From Penelope pileata (taxonomy: Eukaryota; Chordata; Aves; Galliformes; Cracidae): a stretch of DNA of 64,000 nucleotides. How positions within the stretch are numbered: position 1 is the stretch's first letter; each line of letters opens with the position of its first letter. Positions 48,392-62,024 of the stretch are shown here, piece after piece. The notes beneath the pieces were generated by a model. That model was not told where the DNA came from. It searched no databases and saw only the letters and a list, made by a program, of their open reading frames with translations. The position numbers and the translations under genes were made by a program. The DNA lies in NCBI GenBank assembly GCA_013396635.1, contig WBMW01005920.1, forward strand, positions 112,118 to 176,117. Reading direction: 5' to 3'.

Positions 48392-49556
48392 TAACTGGTG
48401 TAATTTACCTGGACTTGTGCAAGGCCTTTGACCTGGTCCTCTACCACATCCTTATCTCTAAATTGGAGAGATAAGGACTTGAAGGGTGGACTATTCAGTG
48501 GATAAGGAATTGGTTGGAAGGCCACAGCCACAGAGTTGTGGTAAACGGCTCTATGTCCAGGTGGAGGCTGGTAACGAGCGATGTCCCCCAAGGGTCTGCC
48601 TCGGGACTGGTGCTCTTTGACATCTATATCAATTACATCAACGATGGAATTGAGTGCACCCTCAGCAAATTTGAGTGGTGCAGTTGATACAATAGAAGGA
48701 AGGGATGCCATCCAGAGGGACCACAATAAACTCCAAAGGTGGGCCTATGTGAACCTAATGAGATTCAACACAGCAAAGTGCGAAGTTTTGCACTTGGGTT
48801 GGAGCAATCCCAGATATATAAACAGACTGGGAGAAGAGCTCCTTGAAAGTAGCCCTGCAGAGAAGGACCTAGGGGTCCTGGTGGATGAAGAACTGAACAT
48901 GAGCCAGCAGTGCACTCCTGCAGCTTGGAAGGCCAATGGTATCCTGGGCTGCATCAGGAGAAGGGAGGCCAGCACGGAGAGAGAGGTGATTGTCCCTCTC
49001 TATTCTGCCTTTGTGAGGCCCCATCCGGAGTACTGTGTCCAGGTCTGGGGCCTCCAACACAGGAAAGATGTGGAAGTTTTGGAGAGGGTCCAGAGAAGGG
49101 CCACAAAGATGATCAGAGAGCTGGAGCACCTCCTCTATGAGGACAGGCTGAGGGAGCTGGGCTTGTTCAGTCTGGAGAAGATAAGGCTGCAGGGAGACTT
49201 CATTGCAGCCTTCCAATATTTAAAAGGAGATTATAGACAGGAGGGAAATTAACTTTTTATAAGGGTAAATAGCGATAGGACAAGGGGGAACGGTTTTAAG
49301 CTGAAGGAGGGAAGGTTTAGACTGGATGTCAGGGGGAAGTTCTTTACTGAGAGAGTGGTGAGGTGCTGGCACAGCTGCCCAGAGAGGCTGTGGATGCCCT
49401 GTCCCTGGAGGTGTTCAAGGCCAGGTTGGATGGGGTCCTGGGTAACCTGATCTAGTACCAGATCTGGAGGTTGGCGGCCCTGCCTGTGGCAGGGGGGTTG
49501 GGACTTGATCATCCTTGGGGTCCCTTCCAATCCAGGCTATTCTATGATTCTGTGAT
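48392..49556 (+). mobile_element. CR1 LINE, about 1.2 kb, RT to 3' end
   Basis: A 5'-truncated CR1 begins inside the reverse transcriptase at YLDLCKAFDLV (about 48406-48438). It runs through the RT, the C-terminal domain and the 3' untranslated tail to CTATTCTATGATTCTGTGAT at about 49555. The order of conserved blocks is normal. The copy carries a stop at 48472-48474 and a deletion that removes the ADD catalytic box near 48673, so it is inactive. It belongs to a different subfamily from the 31085 copy, judging by the tail. Confidence 0.95.
48581..49252 (+). pseudogene. CR1 ORF2 C-terminal half, catalytic box deleted
   Basis: A 223-codon frame reads LSGAVDTIEGRDAIQRD, then NLMRFNTAKCEVLHLG, AEKDLGVLVDEELNMSQQC, ANGILGCIRR, RPHPEYCVQVW and ERVQRRATKM, the normal C-terminal CR1 order. 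Codons before about 48668 are out of the family frame: the true upstream frame (CTLSKF) is shifted by one. The join lacks the segment with the two catalytic aspartates. The product would therefore be catalytically dead even if expressed. Confidence 0.9.
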
Positions 49557-52500
49557 TTGTGAATGGAAATACTTGTAACAAATCCTTATGAAAGAAAAAC
49601 AAGATTCTTTGTTGGCTTATATCAATGGAAGGCAAAATACTCTCTTCAGAGGAAATCTAAGTCTTTGTTCTACCCATGAAAGACCAAAAAACTCATATGC
49701 TTACCAATATGCTTTTCATGGAGTCAATGAAAAAAGATGAGTAGCTCCCTGTGGATGAAAAGTACGAATTTCTGTGTGGCAGCAAGTGAAGCAGTCAGCA
49801 CTGTTTGTATATTACCTGATGGACATTAAATTTCCCTCGAGTTTCTTTCTGGTATCACCTGTAGTCAGGATTTAATGAATATTGTTCGGGTTAATGTTCT
49901 GACATTTTGAAAGCCTGTATCCTGTTAAATCTCAGAATCATTTACACAGTATTCTTGACTACAGCTTCATATAAAGAGACATTTCTCTTTTAAGAAAGGG
50001 TTACAGCTGAGGCATCAGGGTTGTTTTAGGACATTTTTAGGAATCTAGTACAATACGGCCTTTATACAGTCCATATCCATTCATATTATAGCTGTGCACT
50101 TTCCTATCAGTGGAAACGTAGAGTTCTCTATGGAGTGAGTAAGTACTTTTAAAATGGTTGACATGAGACTTTTGAATGCATCTATTTGTGTACTCATAGC
50201 ACATATATGGAGCTCTCTGAGTGTCCGGCTTGCAAGTGTCTGTTTGGCAGTAATGCCCAACTGCAGCTGAGTCTTTTCTCTTATTCCCTGTTTTGGGTCT
50301 CAGTTCTTATTCCTTGTTTTGGTTTAATTGTGGTTTTCTGAAGATTTGTTCACATACTTCTGGTGTTGCAAGTATGTATTTTCCTGCAACTGAATGCCTG
50401 TATGCCACTTGCTAAGCCATACAGAAGAAGCTTCAACCAGTCACTGAAGCCTTATCTCTGCTTAAATTTAGCCTGGAGTTCTTACGTCCTCACATGCAGA
50501 TTGTATCCCAGATACTCAGTGTCTGGTTTTTGTTACTGCAGTTTTTGCTATAAACAGCTTCCTTTACTTTGTATGATGTCAAGAGCAGAGTAGAAGGGCA
50601 TGCAAGGAAGGCAAAAACTGCCTCTAGTTGCTTGCGTACAATCTGTTTGTCCTACATAACACTAGAAAGCTGACCAAATTGTATCTGTGAGGCTTTGTAA
50701 AGCAAAGTTTTATTTTTATGTGTGCCGTCAAAAGGATGAGTTCAGCAGTATAATACCCTCTGTGCAGATCTGTCAAGATCCTTTTTTAAGCAGTGAACGT
50801 AAACAAAGAGTGGAAATTTCCAACGTTTACTTTATAAATAAAATGTAAGTTGAATAAAGGAACATCATCGTCACAGGAAGAAAAAAGTCAGTTTAAAGTC
50901 ATATTTTGACCCATTTTACATTTCAGGTAAAATGCGCTTTTAAATATGAGTACTCCTTTAATGTGCCCCTGACATCCATCCCATCAGCAGTCGAGTAGAT
51001 CTGCATTCTGATGGTTGCTCATCTGGCTTTTGCAGTGCCTTCAACCTGCTGCTGTTTGCTGCAGAAAAAGAAAAACAAAGGATTTGCTCAAAAAAAAAAA
51101 AGTAACAGAATAGTTAGGACGTCTGTTGTGTTACAGATTCCAAAGGGGGTAAGCAAATAGGAGAAGAAAGTAAAAGGAAAACAGAATGAATGAACATTTT
51201 TATTCTGTAGTAGGCAGGGGAAATCATTGCTATTTTCTTTATCTCAAGAACTGATCCATTGGCACCTATGCCTCTAAATCAGGAAAAACAGCTAACCCTA
51301 ATCAGGCTATTTCTGGACCTGCTTGGAAAGGTTATGCCATATGTAAAACAGAAATCATCAAAACAGAGACCAACAAGTTTGCCATATGTTCCTTCTAGTC
51401 AGTTTCTCATGGAAAGCAAACTGCCCTTACTTAGTCCAAAGCAAAGGTAACACCACCAAGCGTGATGTCTCTACCAAACACCACAGGCTTGTCAGCCAGT
51501 CCTGGACACAGACACAGCAGGGCAAAGAATGCTGTATGTCAGGGGCACCTGCGAATTTCAGTTCTGGAAGGATTCTATAGGGATGTCTGCTGTACCAGCA
51601 ATTTGTGCCATCTTCCTGTGGCAGATAGCTCATCTCTAGAGCCTGAGCTGAAGAATTTGGGCCGGAAAATTATCATCAAATTAATAAAATCAGCAATAAT
51701 GCTGCCACTGTTAACATTAATACAACAGCTTAGTAATAGCTGTGATGGTAATGGCAATACTAACAATAAGGATAACGGCAAGAAAAGGAATGTTTTTGGA
51801 GAACCAAATGGTCTTGGATTATTTTAAGAAGGAAGTTTTAATCAGTTTTGAACATATCAAGATTGCAGAAGATTCCTGAGAATTATACCCAGAAGTCATA
51901 CCAAATAACCATGTGGATTGTAGCTCTCTCCTTTCTGTCCTTTCAGTGGGAGGTGCATTAATGGTTTTTTAATGAAGTACATTATTCAGAGCTCCCCCTT
52001 CTTGCTTTCCATTCTCTGCAGTTGCAGGTTGGACAACTTCATCCAGGGGAACTACTTCCTTTCTCTTTGCCAGACTGTGAGGGCCTATATATCTACTATG
52101 ACATCTTGACTGGTTTTGTCTGTTGGAGAGAATGGGCACAGCATTGCTTGCTACAAAAGTGGATGCTAAATTGTGAGGAAGAAACAGAACAATTTAATCC
52201 CAATTAACTGAAAATGCACTATTTTAATTTTCCCAGAGCAGCTGTTCTGCCAGTTCAATGGTGACCAGTATCTCTAGAAATAAAATGTGAACGATGTAAT
52301 GAAAATGTCATTAAGTAGAACACAGTCTAAAACATGCATAGTAATTTATTCTTTGTTACTTCTGCTTAAAAAGGAGAACAGCTGAAGATACATCAGGAAG
52401 TTACAGCCAGATCCTACTGTGCCCTTGGCTGGAGAAAAAAGCTCTGTTGAAGTCAGTGTCTTGCTTTGCTACACTTAGGACTCTGTGCAGCCTTGTCTCT

Positions 52501-53404
52501 TCTCGTGTTTCAGTTGACTCTGATATATGGATTTTCATGTCTTCAGTGCTGGTTTACCCCATGCCGTTGCTAAAGAATTGTAACACCAGTCAACTCTGTC
52601 TCAGAGCCTTTGTCAGTTCAGTGACAACCTGGGAACCTTCTCAGTAATATCCCTGACTTCTAAGCAGGCTTATCCACGTAGCAGGGAGCACACAGCAAAA
52701 CAAATGAGTATCCCACCTGAAGTAATTGGAAAAACAGCATGGATTTCTCCAGCCCAAAGCTGCATCGTGTTTTGCAAAGTAAAAAATCTTTAATTAATTT
52801 GCACATACAAGGAAAAGAGTATACGTACACCCATTTTCACTTCTTGGAAGATGAAGATTATTCAATATTGCAGTATTTTTTAACTTTTTGTTGAAAAAAC
52901 TATTTTGCCTTTAATGCTGTCTCTACATTACACAGCATGAGAAGAGTTATATCTTAAATGAGAATATAAACTGTAACATACCTGGAAAAAAGGTGGCATA
53001 CCTTTTCTCTAATGTGTACAAGGCTCCTGAAGAATTCTGAAAGACCTTAGAGATAGCTCGTCTATTTCAACCAATGTTCTTGTTACACTTTGCTTGTATT
53101 CTTTATGTCTGAACAAAAACTTAGAGAAAAAAGCTTTCAATGGGACTAGAAACCTTGGGAAACTTTATATCATGTCCACATATACCAGTTTTGCTTTTCT
53201 GCTTCCGTTTCCTTGGTTTCTCTACTATTCTTGTTCTATACAGACCCCTCCCTATCCACAGATCATCTCACTCCAATGTATTCACCTGCAGAGCAGAAGC
53301 CTGTACATCATTCATATCCAAAGGATTAGATTTCCTAAGGATGCTCCTCATCATTGCAAATGCCTCTTCTTGTTAAGAAAATGTCAGCCCCTCTATAATC
53401 TACA

Positions 53405-53428
53405 GCTGAAGAGCTGAAGAGCTGAAGG
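53405..53428. repeat. 8-bp unit, three tandem copies
   Basis: GCTGAAGA, GCTGAAGA and GCTGAAGG in tandem. A minor slippage repeat. Confidence 0.85.
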
Positions 53429-56400
53429 TGACAGGCATATTCTGCTGCAAGGAGAAAGCTAACCAGTATTTTGGTTGTCAGTGAAATAGGAAACTTGTAA
53501 AGTGTTGAAAATTGCCCAGGGCACAAATGAGACCCAGGCAGGTTTCCTTGCACACATCAAATTACGCCGAAAGCAAAGTAGCCTGTTTCTGTTTAAGGTG
53601 AGAAGTGGTTTGCACAGGAAGCAAGTGTAAGGGTTTGAAATCCCATGGACAATCTCCTTCTCGTAATGCAGCAAGCCAGGTGCAATTCCTAGTGATTTAA
53701 GCATTATGGATGGAGCAGATGCCGCAGATGGACAAGATGAACAGACACAAGAGGCTCATGCACAGGCATACCTGCTGCTGAATCTACATACACTCCTCAT
53801 CTTTATGAAATGAGATGTATTGTTGGTTCCAACAGAGGAGGTATTGAGGTGAGGCCATTTCTTGAGGCCTCCTTTATGGTCAGTTGGTGCTCAGCTCTGC
53901 ACTTCTCCCAGTGTAGGCTACAGTGATATCGCGCTGGTGATTCTCCAGTATAAGCCACAGGACTACAAATTTCACCCAAGACAAGTAGTTTGAACACAGC
54001 TAATCCGTGATGAAACAGCACCTATTAGGGACTGGCACAAATCCAGAAGAATAATTTCCTCCATGTAATTGGTTTTTATGCCTCAGAATTCTTCTGTTTT
54101 ATAGATTTCTAGTGGAAAAGGATGATTATTGTTTTCATTTCTAGTAAGGATGTAATCTTGAGGATCTCCCAGTGGTGTACGCAACACTCTAAAATGACGC
54201 AGGTTTACAATATAAAGTGTTGTGCTAAAAGGGTGATTAAAAATGTATCTTTAAGTTGTTGAGAAGTAAATGAGAATACATTTCTAAAATGTAAATTAAA
54301 AGATAAAGTATGAGATGCAGTACCACCATCATCTCTGACATTTTGACTTTATCATAATTGTTGGTTTGTTTCTTAATGCTTCAACTGCTGAAATGTTGTG
54401 TATATTCATATACACAATATTTATAAAGTGTACTCTCAATTTTAGTTTTTAAAAAGCAGCTTTTAAGCTTGAGAATGAGAAGGGCAATGAAGACACACAT
54501 TAGAATTTCAAAAATCAAAGATGACTATAGGTACTTATATAAAATAAAAGATTGAAATGCTTGGAGCCGTTAAATTGAACTGAGTTTGGGGTCCCTACTC
54601 TGTGAGTTCTGAGTTGATAACACTGGATTTTGGTTGATATCCTAACTTCACTATGTTCAACCTTTGTGTACTCATATTTCTGCACCTCAGAGATCTGTAA
54701 GAACTAGATTATGCTTCCATACTTCATAGAAGAACTGTGAAAATATGTTGTTCATCCATACACACAATGCATACATATATCAAATATAAATGAGATATCA
54801 ATATCAAATATAAGTGCAAATATATATGTGCATATATATATTTGATGGACAGACACGGCAGTGTAGGCAGATGTTGAAGGCTCCAGATAGACAGATAAGC
54901 CATGCTGACTTTTAAATCTAAAGTTTTAAAACATCTACATATTCCCACACATGTATAAGGAAAGAATTTTGTCATCTTGCTTTATGAACTATATTTTCTT
55001 TCCTGCCTACTAAGCCCTAGTTTCACTTATTATTGCACTTTTCCTAGGAAAACTATTGAACAATCCAAATCAAAAATTCAAGGCAACAAAAGGCTTATTT
55101 TTCATATCACATATGAAAAAAAAAATATTTTAATTTTCAACTATTTCTGAAAACACACAAAGCCCAATAACACAAAAACAATTTCCTTGATATCCTTTGA
55201 AAAAGATTTAATGCAACAAATAAATTACATGTTCTGTAGGACCACTATGTGTTTCTGGAGAGAACACTGGAAACCAGTAAACCAGACATCTTGCTGATTC
55301 AGAAGCCCTTCTGATTTCATATTGTATATGAAAACTCATTTCACTTGGATTTCTTCAACAGGCTTTTGTTTTGTCTTATACTTTACAATTATATAGGAAA
55401 TGATTTCTTCACTAGAAGGCACCTAATTTAGACACATTTCCCATGCTTTAGCAATACTGTTGATTACAAGTTGTTCCATATGTGTGAGAACAAATCCCTC
55501 AGGTTTGGTAATTGTGTAAAAGAGTATGAACTTTTGGGATTCCATATTAAGAGGATACTAACAATCAATATATGATAGTTCCCTCCTGAGTATGCTTTAA
55601 ATGTAATTGAACAACTGTAATTGTTCAGTTGTAATTGAAATTACAACTAGAGGCTAATTTGTAGTGTTTAAGAATGATGTGAATATGCTAATTAAATCAC
55701 AAGAAGCATCCTAAGCTCTAGCTGCAAGTCTCTCCCACTTCGCTAAAGAGTAATGTCTGATGGAGCCTGGAATTTCCAATATATTCATCACGCTCTGTCT
55801 CCTTGCAGTTTCCCTTCAATTCTGCTCCATTACTGTTCATACTGCTGGTACTTACCTAAATAATTCATTTGAAGTCTCACTTACTGCAACGTATAGCTGT
55901 TTTGGAGAGAGCTGTGCATGTTTCATCCTGTTGGCCTTTCCTCAGCAGTATGGCTGCATGGTGCCAGCCAGCTCCAGGATTTAGAGGCTCAGCTACAGAG
56001 AAAGCCAGCTCTGCTTGACTAAAGCCAAGTTCCTTTTCTTCACCTGCTCTCCATTCCCCTACTCCCGACACCTCTCCACCCTCTTTAACATAAATACTGA
56101 ATATATACACTTCTCTTCCTTCTCCTGGCAATTTTAGGATGTAGGCTGCCACATTCTCACTTCTCTCATTTTCTCTGAGGACGAGTGGGCTGCCTTTGTT
56201 GTTTTATTTCCCTGAGACTCAGGTAGCACATTCCGTAGAAGTTTCTGGGGAGGAAAGCAGATCTCCCGAAACTGCAATTGAGGGGAATCCAGCATCACCT
56301 CCAACACAGAGACGGAGACGGCTCTAGTTTGATTTATCAGTAACTCCATTTCTGACACTATTGATAAATCAGCAAGCAGCCTATGTACTTAAAATGAAAG

Positions 56401-59015
56401 AAAATCCATCTTGAAAAATAATTTTGGAGGCAAAAAAAATGAAATCAAGAACTTTTCTTAGGATTTGTCCAATTTGAACCCTATTTAAAGGTGTAAAAGT
56501 GAAAAATGGCAGCTTTTCATTGTTTAAGATCTGTTAGTAGATTTTCTTAGAAATGCACAAAGAAATAAAGCAGGAATACAATCTGTCTCTAAATTAAAGA
56601 AAAATCAGGGCTATTAACGTAACTGCATAGCCGTATGAGCCCCTTTAATCAGTTCATTCCCTTCCTTAGTGCAGCTTTAACACTGTGCAGTACAGGATAC
56701 CTCAAGGTAAGCTCGGCAGTCTGTGGAGAAGGAGCTCTAGATGCAGCTTTAAAAGGCACATACAGTCTTCTGAAACTAAGACTTAGGTGATAAGTGATGA
56801 GAGCATTTACTGATTTCCTTACGTAAAAGAGCGGTGAATTTAATGACTCCTTTGCTATCAGCAGAGGATAGTGCCAGTGTTGGTACAACCTTCCCATTTG
56901 GTGAACTTCAAATATATAAATATTTATGCAGTTCTATGGGCTAACCAAACCCAAACTTGTTATTCTTACTCATGAACAAGAATAGGACAACAGCATTTTA
57001 AAAATCTGTCTAACAGAACAATGTACAAAAGCAGAAAATTTTACACTAGTTAGTGTTTCATTCTGTTTTACTAAAACTGTTGAGTTGATTTTTTACAAGA
57101 AATTCTATCAAACATGCTTCTCCCTGGGAACTGGCCACTTAAATTAAGCAGAAATAATTGGCTGTAGTCTATGAGAGGTGTTTTGTGAGAGGCTTTGTTT
57201 TTTTCTTTTGTTTTCAAAGAAAGCTGGAAGGCAAATTTAAATCCTGTCATGTTAATGGCATTGTTTTCAGTCCTGAAGTAATACTTTAGAGAAAAAAAAT
57301 AATAATCGAGGTTTTTTATTTTATGTTCTCTGATGTCGACAGAAGGAAAGCGAAAAGTTAATTAAAACCACAAATAAATCTAAGAATATTTAATACCTGA
57401 ACTTAATAATTTTATTATGCTGTTACTGTAATGCTTCTTTTCCAGTTATCCTCCATCTGAAGTAGATGGGTGTTTATGAAACAGTCTGCATCTGATGTGG
57501 ATATGCCTCCCGACTTGTAAAATCCTGTTATTTTCTAATGTATTCAAACAGAGGTTCACATACTTGATGTGAAACATCCCTACTTGAAATATTATTACCT
57601 GCTCATGTAAATGTGACTTTTGTTCTCATGAAATAATGTATGTGATTTCGAAGGTCTGATGTTTTTTATGATTTATATTACCATTTAAAAGCTCAGGCGC
57701 TGCACCACAGCGTTTCAAGGATATAACTCAGCTTCAGGTCAGCCTGATGGTCACACGAACTGTGTGAAAATAAAGCTTGCTGCAACAATTAATTTGAAAT
57801 AATATGAGAGATTTTATGTAAAACTCTGTGCTTTCTCATATCGTTGGTCTAATTTTTGTAATTTTACTGAAACTGAAATTCAAACATAATTCCTTTGTAT
57901 TTAATATTTTGTGATTGTGACTTCAGTGATAAATATACATACTATCTATGTGTGTGTATAAATATGTAAATTCAGACAAGGATATTTTCTTGCTGTTTAA
58001 CCATTTTGGTGTATGCTTCATTTTATTGAACTTCACAGTGGTTCAGAGAGTGTACTCAGATGTCCAAAATGTGACCATGCTGTGACTGCTATGGGAACCG
58101 TAATTATATATTTCCTGGTTGAGGATATATTCAGAACACTAATGTTGTATTAGGCTACAATTCTGCCTTTAGTTTCCTTTGAAAATTAATAGTATAGATA
58201 TATTCATTCGAATTTGCAGTCTTTTTTGAACCTGATAAATTCAGTGCCTGCTTCTTTACATCGTTCCCCCCTGTGCAGTAGCTGTAAAAAGGGAATGATA
58301 AATTGCTCTCATTCTCACTCAGTAGTGTTCTCCATTCACTTTGCACAGGTGTAAATGAGTGCATGGGGATGAAGACAGTGACGAAGCAGGGCTTGAGCTT
58401 AAAGTAGAAACACAATTTTTCTGGTAGGTTGGCTAGATTGCCATATGTCTCCCAACAAGATTTCAGCAGTTGTGCTTACACCGCTATATATTCTCCTGTC
58501 TTGCAGAAATTAGGGAGTTAGACTTTGTTGCTTCATTTGATCGATTAAGTGACCCTTGGAGTATCTATGTAAGCTGCTGTCTGGATGAAATCTGGAAGGT
58601 CACATCTGAAGGCTTCTCCTAAGCGCGTTAAAAGAAACCCTTCTTTGTGTTTTTCCCTGGGCAGCCAGCTGGGGATTCCAGCAGGCTGTACAGCGTGCAT
58701 TTAAGAGCTTTTGGTAATAGTGATTGTGGGTCCTTTGTGCGTGTGTGTGAACCTTTTTAGAATCTAGAGTAAGGCAGGCAAAGGAAACATGCCTTTAACC
58801 TGTGGAAAAGCTCATCATAACTTGCATCATTCTAAAGCATTTATAGTTTCCCTTCAGAAGTATAAAAATGAGGTCACTGGGGCCAACACCAATATTGAGA
58901 AGCGTGAGGAAGAAAGGGAATTATTTTGGCAAAACTACAATCTTCTGAATATCAAATTTGGAATGCAAGCCATAGCTTCAAATGGCAGAGCAACACAGAA
59001 ATGCCTGCAGGAGGG

Positions 59016-59049
59016 CTCAGCTACTCTCTCTTGAGAGAGAGCAGCTGAG
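59016..59049. repeat. Near-perfect 34-bp palindrome
   Basis: The arms CTCAGCTACTCTCTCT and AGAGAGAGCAGCTGAG pair with one mismatch (59023 against 59042) around a two-base centre. With essentially no loop it is better seen as a cruciform-type palindrome than as a small-RNA hairpin. Confidence 0.8.
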
Positions 59050-62024
59050 TTCTCAGTTCTCAGTTCCACTACCTTTTGGTCATCATACATAGTGACCTTT
59101 CCTTCCTTCTTCCCCATATCTTCTGAGGGAGGATTCTCAAAATGGATTATGTTCCTTGTTCCAGGAGGTTTGAGGCTTTGTCTGACAGGAAAGCACATTG
59201 GGACACAGCTGGTGAGGCACAAAGTACCAGAGGTGGGACAGCACTTTCTGTATCGCAAGAGAGGTCCTCATGGCCGGTGACTAGAGATTAAGCATGCAAT
59301 TCCCTGAACTCAAATCCACCTCTATTTGCTGAGACATGTTTTCCTAAAATAATTACAATGTTGATTGTGTTGACTGCTTGTACTGGTGCTGCTTCAGATT
59401 GTCTCTCCTGGCGTTGAGCCAGGATTATCCCTTGGCTTCGCTGTCCATTCAAGTTTTGTTTTGGAATTAAAACAGAGTCCCAAGGGCCTAACAAAGCTGC
59501 TGCTGGACCCTGAAGGCCATCCCCATGCCACGCTGTGCTGGTGGATCCCTGGAGACCTCCTCTGTGAGCAGTCCAGGTGCCAGGATTGGGCTGGCAGCAG
59601 CCTTGGCAGCAGTGCAGGGATGTTGCCCCGAAAACATGGGACAACTGTGGGTCAGTGAATCAGCATGGCCCTGCTGCGCTCACAACCAGCTCCTTGCCCT
59701 GGTTATAAAAGGTTTGCATTTATAGGTGCCTCTGTATGGCTTGTTATTGAGTTTGTAATGGCTTTGCTACAGCTCTTGATAGCTCCACTTGATTTCTGTT
59801 ACACTGAAGATTTTACTTAATTGGGATGACTGGTAGATCTGTAGCTGTCCCAATTAAGTGGTCGTAAAGTGTCATGCAGATAATAAGAGAGATAATATTG
59901 TTCTGAATAAACATATCAAGGTAGAAATATCATGGTGCATGTAATCAATTATGAGCCTTATTTCTTCTTTTAATCTTTATTTGGATACACTCTGTATTAA
60001 AAAACTACAAAGCAGAGTTTCATCACCTAGTGAAAGCGTCAGTTTTCTCCATCCGGCTGCATCCTCAGTATGTGTAATTCAATAATGTCTTGATCAAGCA
60101 GCTGTCCTAGTCACTCGCTATTACTGTGCAAAATCTTCTCCCTGTTAGATGTTACAATAGAATCACCATCTAAATGAGGGATAACATAATTAAGTGGAGC
60201 ATTGGGGAATAGCAGAGGTAAAGAGTTTGTTTTCTGGAGAGGAAACCATTTTGCCAGAGCTCTGTATTTTAGTTGTCAGTAATCATAATGGAAAGCAAAA
60301 GGTTATAGATTTATTTCAGACTATTAAGTAATTAAAGGGCCTATTAAAAAGAGTCTCTTTACACTAAGGAAGTGTGGATATTTGGAAGAAGGCGTTCAAT
60401 GTCATTTTTCTTCTCTTTGAATTTGAATGGAAGGGGATCTTCTGCATCTAAAAAAAAAAAATTTAAAAAAAACGCTTCCCAAATTTCTATTGAGCAGATA
60501 GTAACAGTTTAGTCTATCTCCAAACAGCACTAAAGAGGTCAGGGTTTCTACCCCAACATATTGCAGGTACACATAAAACTCTAATAACCAAAAAATAGGA
60601 AAAGAAAGATCAGTGCTTTAATTAGAGCGCAAATGCACCATTTATTCACTGAGAGACCTTGACCCACTGCTATGCCTTTCTATTATAAGCTTCATATCCT
60701 GGTCCTCTTGAGGGCTCCTGGAGTGTTCAACAGCCTCACTGCTGCTGGTGGTCTCATAAGAACGGGGCTGTCAGTGTGACTCGAATGTGAATCAAAGCAG
60801 ATGTATTTCCCAAGAAGGGCTTTATATTTTCATTAAAATTTGAAGCTTTTAATCAGGGTGAATCCCTGTTAATTCAATCTGTCAGAAAATGTGGTTGTTT
60901 TATTGACTGCGTATGCAATGTCTACCTACCATTAATTATACTGTTTGGAAAGATGGAGATACTTTTCCATATCACAGCACCTGTAATAAGGTAACAATAT
61001 TCTAAAACATTATTAATAAATAAATGTTGGGAATGGAATGTATTGGACTGCCAGATCTGTAATGTAAAATCCAGAAAGCAGTACTGAGAAAATGGGTATG
61101 TCACAGGCAATAAAAGCATAAAAATGGCTTTTCCCATGACGGGCTTCGTCTTTTCAGTGATGAAGATCTGTCTAAGGGTGAAATGATAATGGAGTATGAC
61201 AACTCAATTAAAAACAAGAGATACCAAGGCATTCTGTGAGGAAAGGAAGGCAGAAAGATGTGCTTTGAGTTTTAAACTCTTCTATGAGTTATTTCACTAG
61301 TCAACTATTATGTTCTACATTATAAAATATATACGGTATATATTACTGCATAACATAACCTCTCTGAACTAAGGGCAAAGTACATTGGACTTACTGCCAT
61401 GTTTCTTACTGTCTTCTCTTTGCCCTTAGAAACACTGCGTTCTTGGCTAACATAATGACCCAGCTTCATGAAGAAGGGGAAGTAGTGTTCTTGTACCCAA
61501 CCTCCGTTTCCAGCAGTGGGTAGTCTAGTAGTTGGCTAGTTCTCCTGGGATATAAGAACTGTGGGTTGCAAATTTCTCAGAGTTATGAATACATTAAATC
61601 TAGACTTCCTATTGCCTAGGCAAATGACCCAACATCTAGACTGTAGTATTAAAAATAAGGCATCATCCAGTCTTGACATTCTTGCCACCATTAATAATTT
61701 GCTAGGAGGACATTTCACTCTAGCAAACAAAGTGTAAAATGTTAACAAACTTGAAAACTTAAAGTATAAAAAACCATAGTAAAAACAGATTTTAAAAGTT
61801 ATTAACATTATTATCATTTGACAGTAAACAAAACCTGCTCCTAGAATAACTAAACAAGAAACATAGTGGTTTTCTGAGTACTGAAAACTTTAAAATTGAT
61901 ATTGCGTTTTTTTCTAAAAAACATGTTCCAGGTCTGTAACAGAAAAAGTCCTAAAAACTCTTATGACTACACCATTTTCTCTTCTCTTTCATTCTTCCAG
62001 CTTCTCAAAACTGTTCCTCAAGCT

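Larger units (their letters stand above)
49557..61990. other. Unrecognised, mostly AT-rich single-copy sequence
   Basis: Over 12 kb with no supported gene and no clear interspersed repeat. Plus- and minus-strand frames up to about 120 codons (for example 51462-51827 and 59288-59644) show no domain. Minor features are an 8-bp unit repeated three times (53405-53428), an AT-rich tract with TATATA runs (about 54765-54842), three TGTAATTG words at 14-bp spacing (55602-55637) and a short palindrome (59016-59049). A GC-richer patch with TTATAAAAGG lies at about 59470-59715. Confidence 0.55.

Noticed and set aside
53040..53090. Possible ancient CR1 tail (AGACCTTAGAGATAGCTCG)
   Set aside because: Only about 35 bp resemble the CR1 3' end and the terminal octamers are missing. 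Too weak to annotate.
55602..55637. Three TGTAATTG words as an operator-like cluster
   Set aside because: The spacing is regular (14 bp), but the words are short and AT-rich. They could equally be homeodomain-like sites or local slippage, and nothing nearby supports regulation.
59695..59712. TATA-box-like TTATAAAAGG as a promoter
   Set aside because: One short match in 64 kb of AT-rich DNA is expected by chance. No transcript start evidence or downstream gene.
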